Positions 41,654 through 49,202 of a stretch of 49,202 bases of DNA are shown one piece after another. The stretch is from Actinomycetes bacterium. Lineage in GTDB: Bacteria; Actinomycetota; Acidimicrobiia; Acidimicrobiales; RAAP-2. The translations under genes were made by a program, and so were the position numbers. The stretch's first letter is position 1. The number at the start of each line of letters is the position of its first letter. Where the stretch lies: the NCBI GenBank assembly GCA_021822565.1, contig JAKAQM010000008.1:1-49202 (forward strand), read 5' to 3'. The notes beneath the pieces were generated by a model. The model was not told the origin of the DNA. It saw only the letters and a program-made list of their open reading frames with translations, and did no database searches.

Positions 41654-42720
41654 CGGCGGAAGTGCGGGAGGACCTGGGAGGCGAAGAGGTCGAGCTGCGC
41701 CTCCCGCTCGGCGCCCCAGAGCTCGAGCATGATGTGCGTGCAGCCGGCGTCCGCGTACTCCTCGATCGCGGCGATGCAGTCGCCCGGGGTGCCGGCGATC
41801 GGCTTCGTCCGGTCCAGGATCGAGTCGGTCACGGCCGCCGCCGCAGCGAGCCGCCCGCCCTGGCGCATGGCCTCCGCGATGGGCCTGATCTCCTCGCGGT
41901 CGAGCCCAGCCGACTCGAGCAGCTCGTCGGCAGACGCCTGGATGTTCTCGACCTTGTTGGCCAGGTACATCCCCGCGATCTCGCGCGCACCCTCGCGGCC
42001 CTTCTCGCGATCCTCGTCGATCGATGCCACGATCGTGCACCCGAGGTCGATGGCGTCGGGATCCCTCCCCGCCTTGGTCGCGCCCTCGGCAAGGTTGCGC
42101 CGGGACCGGCGCACGAACTCGGGCGTGGTGATGCTCGGCGTGAGGAGACCGTCGGCGATCTCGCCCGCCGTCCGCTGGAGCCGCGGTCCGGTGCCCGCGA
42201 TGTAGATCGGCGAGACCTCCCGGGGGCACGCCGCATCGGGTCGGAGGGCGGGCAGGGCGGCATCGAACACCACCCCGTGGTAGTCGACCTCGTCTCCGCC
42301 GAGAGCCGCTCGCACGATCTCGACGCTCTCGCGCACCGTCTGCAGCGGCTTCGCCGGACCGCGCGTCCCGATGCCCGCCTCGCGCATGAAGATCTTGGAC
42401 GCGCCGAACCCGATCAAGAGGCGGTCGGGGCCGAGGGCCTCCTGGCTGAGCCGTGCCTCCATGGCCACCTGGATCGGATGACGGGTGTAGGGGGAGATGA
42501 TCCCCCAGCCGACGGCCAAGCGCGTCGTCTCCCGGCCGATGAGCGCCGACAGCGCCGTGGACGACCGGGCCTCCATCGAGTGCAGGCGCCACCACGGATA
42601 GGCCTCGGCGAGCCAGATGGTGTCGAACCCACCTCGATCCAGATGCCTCGCATGGGAGAGGATGTCCTCGAGCGGCTCCATGGTGAGCTGCATCATCCCG
42701 ATGCGCAATTCACGAGCCAC
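41650..42720 (-). CDS. LLM-class flavin/F420-dependent oxidoreductase 3
   Basis: About 356-residue luciferase-like monooxygenase family protein. Visible features are RIGMMQLTMEPLEDILSHAR, DTIWLAEAYPWWRLHSMEA, VGWGIISPYTRHPIQVAMEA, GPDRLLIGFGASKIFM and VSPIYIAGTGPRLQRTAGEI. GTG 42720 is preferred for its GGGGAG seven bases upstream; ATG 42744 is possible but has only a weak distant ribosome site. First gene of a seven-gene operon driven by the TGATCA-box promoter at 42774-42806. Confidence 0.87.
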   Translation of the reverse strand: MARELRIGMMQLTMEPLEDILSHARHLDRGGFDTIWLAEAYPWWRLHSMEARSSTALSALIGRETTRLAVGWGIISPYTRHPIQVAMEARLSQEALGPDRLLIGFGASKIFMREAGIGTRGPAKPLQTVRESVEIVRAALGGDEVDYHGVVFDAALPALRPDAACPREVSPIYIAGTGPRLQRTAGEIADGLLTPSITTPEFVRRSRRNLAEGATKAGRDPDAIDLGCTIVASIDEDREKGREGAREIAGMYLANKVENIQASADELLESAGLDREEIRPIAEAMRQGGRLAAAAAVTDSILDRTKPIAGTPGDCIAAIEEYADAGCTHIMLELWGAEREAQLDLFASQVLPHFRR

Positions 42721-42773
42721 TTCGTCTCTCCCCTCTTCGCCCATGTCGGCGTACGAGCCCTGCGCCTTGTCGG

Positions 42774-42806
42774 GGATATTTGATCAGACTCTCCGGCTCG
42801 GCGCAA
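42774..42806 (-). promoter_or_regulatory. Promoter with TGATCAAATATCC box for the LLM3 operon
   Basis: On the minus strand TTGCGC (42801-42806) and TCAAAT (42778-42783) are 17 bases apart. TGATCAAATATCC (42774-42786) is identical over 13 bases to the box at 21979-21991. The site also sits upstream of the plus-strand FAD gene at 42831, so a regulator bound here could affect both directions. Confidence 0.6.
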
Positions 42807-42818
42807 GCCTCGCTGATA

Positions 42819-42878
42819 GCCTCGTCCGTCATGGCCTCGCGCGTCACGGCCTCGTCCGTCATCGCCTCACGCGTCACG
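42819..42878. repeat. Four 15-base tandem repeats (two 30-base units) at the start of the FAD gene
   Basis: Four consecutive 15-mers of the form GCCTCGTCCGTCATG / GCCTCGCGCGTCACG alternate, so the unit is 30 bases repeated twice. They straddle the only in-frame ATG (42831) and encode repeated Ala-Ser-Arg/Ser-Val. Confidence 0.85.
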
Positions 42879-44489
42879 GTCCCAGCTGGCGCCGACCCGG
42901 ACGCGACCGACGTCGCCATCGTGGGCAGCGGGATCAACGCGCTCGTGTGCGGAGCGCTCCTCGCCCGCGCCGGCGTCGGCGTCGCAGTCCTGGAGCAGGC
43001 CGACGTGCTCGGCGGAGCGATCCGCTCTGCCGAGCTGACGCACGAGGGCTTCGTCCACGACGTGTTCAGCGCCTGGCACCCGCTGTTCGTCGCCTCCGAC
43101 GCATACCGCGTGCTCGGTGCCGAGCTGGCTCTCCACGGGCTGCGCTACGAGACGGCACACGCCGTCACCGCAGCCGTGGGTGACGACGCCGTCGTGATGA
43201 CGCGCTCGAGGGACGAGACGGTGGCGGAGCTCGAGCGCCACGGCATGGGCGAGGGCGCCCGCTTCGTCGCCGACCGCCAAGGCTTCGACGCCGTCGCCCC
43301 ATGGGTGATGGGACTGCTGAGCGACGAGGTGATGAGCACGACGACGCTGCGATCGGCGCTGTCGGCGCGCCGGCACCTCGGGCGCCGCGGCGCGCAGGCC
43401 CTCGCCGGCTCCCTCGCCGAGAGCGCCCGCACGTGGCTCGAGTCCACGTACCGCACCCCGGCACCCGGCGCGCTGTTCGCTCCGTGGGTGCTCCACACCG
43501 GGCTCGGGCCCGACGCCGCAGGATCCGGCGTCATGGCTCGGGCGATCGTGGCGCTGCTCGAGGGCGTCGGCCTGCCGGTGCCCGTCGGCGGCGGCGCCAG
43601 GCTGGTCGAGGCGCTCCGCGGCATCATCGAGGCGCACGGCGGGACGTGCCGCACGGGCGCCGACGTGGATCGCGTGCTGGTCGCAAGCGGACGAGCGACG
43701 GGGGTGCGCCTGACCACAGGCGCGGTCGTGGGCGCCCGCCGGGCGGTCGTCTGCAGCGTGACGCCCCCGGCCCTCTACGATCGGCTCCTCGCCGATGCAC
43801 CGGTGCCCGGGTGGGCGCGGCAAGCGGCCCGGCGCTTCCGCTTCGGTCGGGCCGGCATGCAGATCCACTACGCCCTCAGTGCCCCGCCGCGCTGGCGCGC
43901 CGACGACCGGCTGGGCGGAGTTCCCGTCGTCCACCTCACCTCGGGCCTCTCGGGCGTCTCCAAGGCGGTCGGCGAGGCAGAGCGAGGCCTGCTCCCAGAA
44001 GATGCGACCGTGGTCTGCGGGCAACCCTGTGCCGTCGACCCGACCCGCGCGCCCGCCGGGACGTGGATCCTGTGGATCCAGCTGCAGGAGCTCCCGGCGC
44101 GCCCGCTGGGCGACGCCGGTGGCTCCATCGACGTCGGCGACGGCACGTGGACGGAGTCGCTGCGCGAGCGCTACGCCGACCGGATCCATGCACGCCTGTC
44201 CCGCCAGATCGAGGGGTTCGACGCCCTGGTGCAGGCCCGCGTGGCGCTCTCGCCTGCGGACATCGCTCGGGCCAACCCGAACCTGGTCGGCGGCGACATC
44301 TACGCCGGCGCCTGCGATCTCGACCAGAACCTCATGTTCCGGCCGCGTCCGGAGCTGGCCGGGCACCGCACCCCTGTGCGCGGCCTCTACCAGATCGGGG
44401 CGAGCACGCACCCGGGGCCGGGACTGGGCGGCGTGTCGGGGACGCTCGTCGCCCGGCGACTGCTCCGCAGGTCCCATCGCACGTCCTGA
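42831..44489 (+). CDS. FAD-dependent oxidoreductase, phytoene-desaturase/PYROXD2-like 2
   Basis: 552-residue flavoprotein and the only plus-strand gene. The FAD fold is DVAIVGSGINALVCGALLARAGVGVAVLE, where the last glycine of the usual GxGxxG is alanine. Then come GGAIRSAELTHEGFVHDVFS and the C-terminal FAD contact PVRGLYQIGASTHPGPGLGGVSGTLVA. It parallels the FAD protein at 34560 (same GG(A)xRSAELT and VHDVF blocks). The start is ATG 42831, in the 15-base repeats, with no ribosome site; the frame stays open to TTG 42780, so the start is uncertain. The N-terminal tail (MASRVTASSVIASRVT) is repeat-derived. Divergent from the LLM3 operon and convergent with the Liv operon. Confidence 0.85.
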   Translation: MASRVTASSVIASRVTVPAGADPDATDVAIVGSGINALVCGALLARAGVGVAVLEQADVLGGAIRSAELTHEGFVHDVFSAWHPLFVASDAYRVLGAELALHGLRYETAHAVTAAVGDDAVVMTRSRDETVAELERHGMGEGARFVADRQGFDAVAPWVMGLLSDEVMSTTTLRSALSARRHLGRRGAQALAGSLAESARTWLESTYRTPAPGALFAPWVLHTGLGPDAAGSGVMARAIVALLEGVGLPVPVGGGARLVEALRGIIEAHGGTCRTGADVDRVLVASGRATGVRLTTGAVVGARRAVVCSVTPPALYDRLLADAPVPGWARQAARRFRFGRAGMQIHYALSAPPRWRADDRLGGVPVVHLTSGLSGVSKAVGEAERGLLPEDATVVCGQPCAVDPTRAPAGTWILWIQLQELPARPLGDAGGSIDVGDGTWTESLRERYADRIHARLSRQIEGFDALVQARVALSPADIARANPNLVGGDIYAGACDLDQNLMFRPRPELAGHRTPVRGLYQIGASTHPGPGLGGVSGTLVARRLLRRSHRTS

Positions 44490-44490
44490 G

Positions 44491-44518
44491 CGCCAGGCTC
44501 GTCGCCACGAGCACGGCG
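44491..44518. terminator. Hairpin between convergent FAD and livM genes
   Basis: GCTCGT (44497-44502) and ACGAGC (44507-44512) pair with a four-base loop, and outer CGCC/GGCG pairs extend the stem with an internal mismatch. It lies in the 36-base gap between two converging stops, the expected place for a bidirectional terminator. There is no T tract. Confidence 0.4.
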
Positions 44519-44525
44519 CCGGCCC

Positions 44526-45671
44526 TCACGGCTTGGGCTCGGCAACCGCCGCGTGCGATCTCGCGGCGGTCCCGGGCGCACCGGCGTCGCCGGCTGCTGC
44601 GGACGCGACGGTCCCCACGCCTCCAGGGCCGCTGAGAGCGTCCCCGGACCTCGGGGGACGATCCCCGAGCCACTTCTCCAGGAACTCGCGATTGCGCGCC
44701 AGGCCGCGCGGGAACAGCATGAGCGCCCCCACGAAGAGGACGGCGAAGATGATCGAGTTGAGCCCGTTCGGGAGCGTGAAGCTGAACCCGAAGACCGTCG
44801 TGCCGTTCACGGCGTTGGTGAGGAACGAGGACAAGACGCCGAGCACGACGCCGCCCAGCGTGGCCCCCCAGAGGCTCTGGGAGCCCCCGACCACCAGCAT
44901 CGCCAAGGTCAGGAAGGTCATGCTCAGGTAGACCTCTGTCACGTTGATGCTCCCCAGCGCATGCACGTACAGCGCGCCGGCGAACCCGCAGATCGCCCCG
45001 GAGAGCACGAAGGCACCGAGACGGTGCCGCACGATCGAGACGCCGATCCCCCGGGCCGCCAGGGCATCCGCCCTCGACGCCCGGAGGAGGCGGCTCGAGC
45101 GAGAGCGCTGGTAGGCGAAGGCGATCACCACCGCGGCGGCACAGCCGACCGTCGCCTGCCCCACACCCGTCGTCACCGGCACCGAGGCCAACGTCGTGGG
45201 CCCCGGGCCGATCTTGTCCCAGTTGGCGACGATGTTGTAGGTGATCTCGAGGACGGCGAACGTGGCGATGCCGGCCGAGAGCCCGGAGAGGCGCATGAGC
45301 GCCAGCCCGACGAGCAACGCGAACAGCGCGCCGACGCCGGCGGCCAGGAGGATCGACTCCACGTTCGTGAGCTCCGGGCGGGCCAGGATCCCGAAGAGGT
45401 GCGGCATGGTCGTCTGCCGAGTGGTGAGCGGGGTCGTGTAGATGCCGGCCGCGAACGCACCGACCGCCGTGAAGCTGATCTGCCCGAAGGAGATCACGCC
45501 GGAGTTGCCGATGAACACGTAGAGGCCGATGACGATGGTCGCGATCACGAGCACGTTGATCGCGTCGGTCTGGTCGGATGTCGAGAGATGGGCGGCGACC
45601 AGCGCCACGAGCCCGACCAGGGCCAGCGGCCCGAGCAGCTCCGCAGTCAGGCGCAGTGCCGAGCGCGTCAC
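44526..45671 (-). CDS. livM: Branched-chain amino acid-type ABC transporter permease LivM
   Basis: 381-residue LivM-type permease with about ten hydrophobic segments. The motif GNSGVISFGQISFTAVGAFAAGIY is present, the coupling segment contains DALAARGIGVSIVRHRLGAFVLSG, and the gene pairs with LivH. The cytoplasmic C-terminal tail (about the last 60 residues) is rich in Gly, Ala and Pro and longer than usual. GTG 45671 overlaps the LivH stop as GTGA; the longer frame upstream is a shadow. The substrate may be a branched-chain amino acid, an amide, urea or an aromatic acid; this transporter class is broad. Confidence 0.93.
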   Translation of the reverse strand: MTRSALRLTAELLGPLALVGLVALVAAHLSTSDQTDAINVLVIATIVIGLYVFIGNSGVISFGQISFTAVGAFAAGIYTTPLTTRQTTMPHLFGILARPELTNVESILLAAGVGALFALLVGLALMRLSGLSAGIATFAVLEITYNIVANWDKIGPGPTTLASVPVTTGVGQATVGCAAAVVIAFAYQRSRSSRLLRASRADALAARGIGVSIVRHRLGAFVLSGAICGFAGALYVHALGSINVTEVYLSMTFLTLAMLVVGGSQSLWGATLGGVVLGVLSSFLTNAVNGTTVFGFSFTLPNGLNSIIFAVLFVGALMLFPRGLARNREFLEKWLGDRPPRSGDALSGPGGVGTVASAAAGDAGAPGTAARSHAAVAEPKP

Positions 45672-46552
45672 ACCCGCTCCACGTCGGCACCTCGCGGGGC
45701 GAGCAGCCCAGCCGGGCGCACCACGAGGACGATCACGACGAACAGGAAGGTGAGCGACGTCACGAAGACGAGCTCCTGCTCGGGAAGCACCGATCCGAGC
45801 AGCGAATTCACGAACCCCACGATGAAGCCGCCGGCCGTGGCACGGCCCAGGTGGTCGAGACCTCCGAGGACCACGCCCACAAGGGCGAAGATGATCAGGT
45901 TCAGCCCGAAGGTCGGGGTGACGAGAGGCGTCTGGACCGTGGCGAGCACGGCCACCACGGCTGCGCTCGCGCCACTGAGCACGAACGCCCAGGTGACCAC
46001 CTGTCCGATGCGCACGCCCACGAGCCGGGCCGCGCGCAGGTCCTCGGCGACCGCCCGCATCCGCATGCCGAGCGACGTGCGGAAAAGCAGCAGCAGCAGG
46101 CCGCCCAGCAGCACGGCTGCCGCGCCGATCTCCACCAGCGTGACCCAGCGCAGCGCGATGGCACCGCCGACCACCGTGTTGTTCAGGCTGGTGAGCATGG
46201 ACACCGTGTTCCCGCTCGGGCCGAAGATGATCAGCCAGAGGGCCTCGAGCCCATAGCTCACCCCGAACGTGGCGACGAGCGTGGTGAGCGCCGATGCGCC
46301 GCGCAGCGGGCGGAAGACGGCCACCTGGAGCAGGAGCGACCCCGCGATGCACACCGCGAAGCACAGCACGATGGCCAGCCACGTCGGCAGCGAGCGCATG
46401 AGCCAGAGGGAGTACGCCCCGAAGGTGATCACCTCGCCTTGAGCCAGGTTGATCTGCCGGAGCACACCGAAGACGAGGCCGACCGAGACGGCGATCAGCG
46501 CGTACAGCGCCCCCAGGGAGAGCGCATTGACCAGGTAGCCGACGACGTTCAC
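45668..46552 (-). CDS. livH: Branched-chain amino acid-type ABC transporter permease LivH
   Basis: 294-residue LivH-type permease. The N-terminus GYLVNALSLGALYALIAVSVGLVFGV and the following INLAQGEVITFGAY motif are typical. The coupling loop AVAEDLRAARLVGVRIGQVV contacts the ATPases. Around eight membrane segments are visible. Start GTG 46552 overlaps the LivF stop as GTGA. Confidence 0.94.
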   Translation of the reverse strand: MNVVGYLVNALSLGALYALIAVSVGLVFGVLRQINLAQGEVITFGAYSLWLMRSLPTWLAIVLCFAVCIAGSLLLQVAVFRPLRGASALTTLVATFGVSYGLEALWLIIFGPSGNTVSMLTSLNNTVVGGAIALRWVTLVEIGAAAVLLGGLLLLLFRTSLGMRMRAVAEDLRAARLVGVRIGQVVTWAFVLSGASAAVVAVLATVQTPLVTPTFGLNLIIFALVGVVLGGLDHLGRATAGGFIVGFVNSLLGSVLPEQELVFVTSLTFLFVVIVLVVRPAGLLAPRGADVERV

Positions 46553-47364
46553 GGCCGGTTCCCCGATGCGACCGGCTCCGCGCCGAAGTAGGCGGCCATG
46601 ACGGTCTCCATGCTGGTGCGCCGGTCGGCTTCGAAGCGGATCCTGCCCCCCACCAGCACGTAGCTCCGGGAGCAGAACTCGAGGGTCATCTCGGCCCGCT
46701 GCTCCACCAGCAAGATCGCGACACCGAGCGCGTTGACCCGCTCGAGCGCGGTGAAGACGGACGCGACGATGGTCGGCGACAGGCCCAGCGACGGCTCGTC
46801 CAGGAGCAGCACGTCAGGGTCGGAGAGCAGCGCCCGGGCGATGGCGACCTGCTGCTGCTGGCCCCCCGAGAGCAGCCCGGCCCGGCGCCGGGCGAACTCG
46901 GCGGTCACCGGGAACAGGGCCGCGACCTCGTCGTCGCTGAGCCGTGGGGCACGGCCCCGACGCCTGGCCAGGCGACCGAGCTGGAGGTTCTCTCCGACGG
47001 TCATCGAAGGGAACAGGTGCCTGCCCTCGGGCACCATCGCGATCCCGCTCCGCACGACGTTCTCCGGTCGCCCGGGCAGTTGCACACCCCGCAGACGCAC
47101 CTCGCCGGCCGCTCGCCGCACCTCTCCCATCACCGCCAGCAGCGTGGAGCTCTTCCCCGCGCCGTTGGGGCCGACGATCCCGACGAGCTCACCCTCGCCG
47201 ACGGCGAAGCTCACCCCGTCGACCGCCTGTGCCCTGCCGTAGGCAACCCGTAGTCCCGACACCTCGAGCAGCGCAGGGGCGGAAGGTGCCGGACCGCCCC
47301 CGGCCGACGCGCCCGACGCGCCCGACGCGGCCGGCGAGGCCGAGCGGGCCACGGTCTCGCTCAT
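46549..47364 (-). CDS. livF: Branched-chain amino acid-type ABC transporter ATPase LivF
   Basis: 271-residue ATPase with Walker A GIVGPNGAGKSSTLL, Q-loop region GIAMVPEGRHLFPSMTVGENL, signature LLSGGQQQQVAIARALLSDPD, Walker B VLLLDEPSLGLSP and the switch histidine position occupied by Gln (LLVEQRAEM), which is usual for LivF. An Ala/Gly/Ser-rich N-terminal tail of about 30 residues, encoded partly by 9-base repeats, precedes the ATPase domain. ATG 47364 overlaps the LivG stop. Confidence 0.94.
   Translation of the reverse strand: MSETVARSASPAASGASGASAGGGPAPSAPALLEVSGLRVAYGRAQAVDGVSFAVGEGELVGIVGPNGAGKSSTLLAVMGEVRRAAGEVRLRGVQLPGRPENVVRSGIAMVPEGRHLFPSMTVGENLQLGRLARRRGRAPRLSDDEVAALFPVTAEFARRRAGLLSGGQQQQVAIARALLSDPDVLLLDEPSLGLSPTIVASVFTALERVNALGVAILLVEQRAEMTLEFCSRSYVLVGGRIRFEADRRTSMETVMAAYFGAEPVASGNRP
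47307..47333. repeat. Short 9-base tandem repeats in the LivF N-terminal tail
   Basis: Three copies of a 9-mer close to GACGCGCCC encode Ala/Gly/Ser repeats (GASGASAGG) before the ATPase domain. Slippage within coding DNA is the simplest explanation. Confidence 0.5.
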
Positions 47365-48137
47365 GGCACCGGCACGGTGCGGGTCGCCGCCTCGTCGGTG
47401 CCGACGGTGCCGAAGTACGCGGCTGCCACCCCTGCGTGGCCGCGCACGTGTGCCGGGGTTCCCTCCGTCAGCACCTCACCATGGTCCAGCACGACGACCC
47501 GGTCGCTCAGCCCCAGGACGAACTCGACATTGTGGTCGATCACGACGACGCCCGCACCCCGGACCGAGCGCGCGTGCTCCACGAGGGAGGCGAGCTCGCC
47601 GAGCCCCTCAGCGGGCAGTCCGGCCGCCGGCTCGTCGAGCAGGAGGACTGCCGGCTCGGCCACGACCGCCCTCGCCACGCTGACCCGCTGCTGGTCGCCG
47701 TGGGAGAGCTCGGACGCCGGCGAGGCCGCCAGCTCGATGAGCCCGATCTCCTCGAGCAGCGCGTGCGTCCGCCGGCGCGCCTCACGTGCGGAGCAGCCGA
47801 CCGCGATGGCGCCGAGCTCGACGTTCTCCCGGGCACTCAGATCGCCGAACAGCCGGCCGTGCTGGAAGGTCCTTGCCAGCCCCCGGTGGGCACGCCGCTC
47901 CGGCGACAGCCTCGAGATCTCGACCCCATCGAGCCGGATGCTGCCGTGGGCGATCGAAGCGAACCCGCTCATGGCGTTGACCAACGTCGTCTTCCCCGCC
48001 CCGTTCGGGCCGATCAGGCCGATGATCTCCGCCCGGTCCAGCGTGAGGCTCACTGCGTTGAGCGCACGCAGCCCTGCGAAGGCGACGGTCACCTCCTGGC
48101 ACACCAGGAGGTGACCTTCTTCGGCGCCCTCGCTCAT
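47361..48137 (-). CDS. livG: Branched-chain amino acid-type ABC transporter ATPase LivG
   Basis: 258-residue ATPase. Walker A GLIGPNGAGKTTLVNAMSG, LARTFQHGRLFGDLSARENV around the Q-loop, signature ELSHGDQQRVSVARAVVAEP (LSHGD instead of LSYGQ), Walker B VLLLDEPAAGLP and switch His in VVVIDHNVEFVL. The insertion typical of LivG after Walker A (ERRAHRGLARTFQ) is present. It starts three bases after the binding protein stop. Confidence 0.94.
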   Translation of the reverse strand: MSEGAEEGHLLVCQEVTVAFAGLRALNAVSLTLDRAEIIGLIGPNGAGKTTLVNAMSGFASIAHGSIRLDGVEISRLSPERRAHRGLARTFQHGRLFGDLSARENVELGAIAVGCSAREARRRTHALLEEIGLIELAASPASELSHGDQQRVSVARAVVAEPAVLLLDEPAAGLPAEGLGELASLVEHARSVRGAGVVVIDHNVEFVLGLSDRVVVLDHGEVLTEGTPAHVRGHAGVAAAYFGTVGTDEAATRTVPVP

Positions 48138-48140
48138 GAC

Positions 48141-49202
48141 CTAGGCTCCGCCGGCGTACTTCCCTGGGCTCAGCATCTCCACGAAGTGCGGCTTGCCGTT
48201 CTTGACCTCGATGATCCGGTACGGCCGTCCGACGACTGCGTGGAACTTCGCCGAGAAGCTCACCGGCCCCGACAGGGTGGGGACGTCGTGGAATTTCACC
48301 ATCTGGGCAGCGAGCTTCGGCCCCTTCAGTGTGCCGTGGGTGCGCTTGATCGCGGTGATCACCCCTTCGAGTGCGGTCGGCCCGGTCACGAACCCGCCGG
48401 TCTGCGGCGCCTCGCCGAGTGACTTCATCTGCTTGTACAGGCTGCGGATCTGAGGGTTCGGGTCGTCTCCGAAGACCGACGCGTAGGTCGCCCACCAGAT
48501 GTTGTTCGAGATCTTCGCTGTCTTCGGCTCCCAGAAGCCGCCATCGATGGCCCAGGGTCCGACGATCGGCTTCTCGTTGCCGAGGGTGCGCACGGAGGTG
48601 ACGAACGCCGGCAGTGTCGGCGTGGTCGTCGTGCACAGCACCGTCGCCGCTGCACCCGTGGCTGCCGCCTTCTGCGCGACCTGGGTGACGGTGTGGTCGC
48701 CGGTCGTGTAGGTGAGCTGTGTGACGATCTTCCCGCCCATCTTCTGGAAGTCGGTGGTGAAGTTCTGGCAGACGTCCACGAAGTATGTGAGCAGCTTGTC
48801 CGTCACGACCGTGGCGGTCTTCCATCCCTTCTGCATGAGCAGCCGCGCCAGGACGGCACCGTCCGACGTCGGGGCGTTGCCGAAGCTGAACGCCAGCTTC
48901 CCCGGGGCACCGAAGCGCGACGGGCCCATCTCGTTGGTCCCGATGCACGGCGAGACGACGAGCATGTGGTGCGCCAGGCCCACCTGGATGGCCGGGGTCG
49001 CGAATGTCACGTCGCACGTCGTCCACAGGATGGAGGCCCCCTGGGCGATGGCCTTCAGCGCGTCGGAGCGGGTGAGCGATGGCTGGAGCTGGTCGTTGAA
49101 GACCTTGAACTCGATGGGGCGGCCGAGCACGCCGCCGCTGGCGTTGACCTTCTTGGCCCAGATCTGAGCCGCCTCGATGGCCGGCTGGTCGAACGGCTTC
49201 AT
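48141..49202 (-). CDS. Branched-chain amino acid-type ABC transporter substrate-binding protein (N-terminus cut)
   Basis: Leu/Ile/Val-binding-protein-type periplasmic binding protein, about 353 codons visible to the window edge. An ATG at the edge (49202) is in frame, but the visible protein starts inside the first domain (PAIEAAQIWAKKVNASGGVLGRPIEF), which in this family follows a signal peptide and about 30-60 residues. The true start therefore lies outside. Later blocks are VGLAHHMLVVSPCIGTNEM, KGWKTATVVTDKLLTYFVD and TGPTALEGVITAIKRTHG. First known gene of the Liv operon in this window. Confidence 0.9.
   Translation of the reverse strand: MKPFDQPAIEAAQIWAKKVNASGGVLGRPIEFKVFNDQLQPSLTRSDALKAIAQGASILWTTCDVTFATPAIQVGLAHHMLVVSPCIGTNEMGPSRFGAPGKLAFSFGNAPTSDGAVLARLLMQKGWKTATVVTDKLLTYFVDVCQNFTTDFQKMGGKIVTQLTYTTGDHTVTQVAQKAAATGAAATVLCTTTTPTLPAFVTSVRTLGNEKPIVGPWAIDGGFWEPKTAKISNNIWWATYASVFGDDPNPQIRSLYKQMKSLGEAPQTGGFVTGPTALEGVITAIKRTHGTLKGPKLAAQMVKFHDVPTLSGPVSFSAKFHAVVGRPYRIIEVKNGKPHFVEMLSPGKYAGGA

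Noticed and set aside
42710-42937. Small minus-strand frame across the 15-base repeats
   Set aside because: Open only because of the repeats; no ribosome site, and it overlaps the promoter region and the FAD gene.
1-49202. CRISPR arrays, tRNA, rRNA, insertion sequences, prophage
   Set aside because: No regularly spaced repeats of CRISPR length, no recognisable tRNA or rRNA segments, and no transposase or phage-type proteins seen on either strand.

Overview
The window is 49.2 kb of GC-rich bacterial DNA. It is almost fully coding, nearly all on the minus strand, with many ATGA/GTGA start-stop overlaps and frequent GTG starts. The gene content (several luciferase-like F420/FMN monooxygenases, a fused indolepyruvate ferredoxin oxidoreductase, Cox-type molybdenum hydroxylase, PYROXD2/CrtI-like FAD proteins, Liv transporter) and the base composition fit an actinobacterium (Actinomycetota); I cannot place it lower. 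I saw no rRNA, tRNA, CRISPR array, transposase, integrase or phage gene, so this looks like a stable chromosomal catabolic region. No intergenic stretch exceeds 300 bases.

Layout from left to right (transcription runs right to left unless stated). (1) 1-4212: a 2-oxo acid dehydrogenase operon (E1 alpha, E1 beta, E2) followed by a HisC-like aminotransferase cut by the window edge. (2) 4469-21853: a 12-gene operon of about 17 kb. In order of transcription: alpha/beta-hydrolase-fold protein, acyl-CoA ligase, HyuA, HyuB, LLM monooxygenase, fused 2-oxo acid:ferredoxin oxidoreductase, HpaI-type aldolase, D-2-hydroxyacid dehydrogenase, cyclase/kynurenine-formamidase-like protein, amidase, octopine-dehydrogenase-like protein, LLM monooxygenase. 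(3) 22082-27664: a sugar-type (Rbs-like) ABC transporter with an acyl-CoA ligase as last gene. (4) 27856-32477: a molybdenum hydroxylase operon (FAD, 2Fe-2S and Mo subunits, plus a CoxG-like SRPBCC protein). (5) 32606-34389: a GntR/FCD regulator and a ketopantoate-reductase-like protein. (6) 34560-42720: seven genes. In order of transcription: LLM monooxygenase, M20 hydrolase, FAH-family protein, M24 protein, a second ketopantoate-reductase-like protein, an M24 protein that has lost metal ligands, FAD oxidoreductase. (7) 42831-44489: a second FAD oxidoreductase, the only plus-strand gene. (8) 44526-49202: a branched-chain-amino-acid-type ABC transporter (LivM, LivH, LivF, LivG and a cut binding protein).

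Taken together the genes read as a pathway that imports a nitrogen-containing, probably cyclic or amide-rich compound, hydroxylates it (Mo hydroxylase, LLM and FAD enzymes) and opens C-N bonds (HyuAB, amidase, cyclase, M20/M24 proteins). The carbon skeleton would then be processed through hydroxy-acid and 2-oxo acid steps to acyl-CoA (dehydrogenase, aldolase, aminotransferase, ferredoxin oxidoreductase, E1/E2, CoA ligases). The substrate is not identifiable from sequence alone.

The most interesting signal is regulatory. Five intergenic regions carry a TGATCA-centred AT-rich box embedded in a recognisable promoter (-35 and -10 spaced 17). Three of them (4381-4409, 21979-22011, 42774-42806) place TGATCA at exactly the same position against the -10, and two share an identical 13-mer. 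These five sites precede five of the transcription units. The only transcription factor gene in the window is the GntR/FCD regulator at 33607-34389, so a single-regulator regulon spanning the whole cluster is a concrete, testable proposal.
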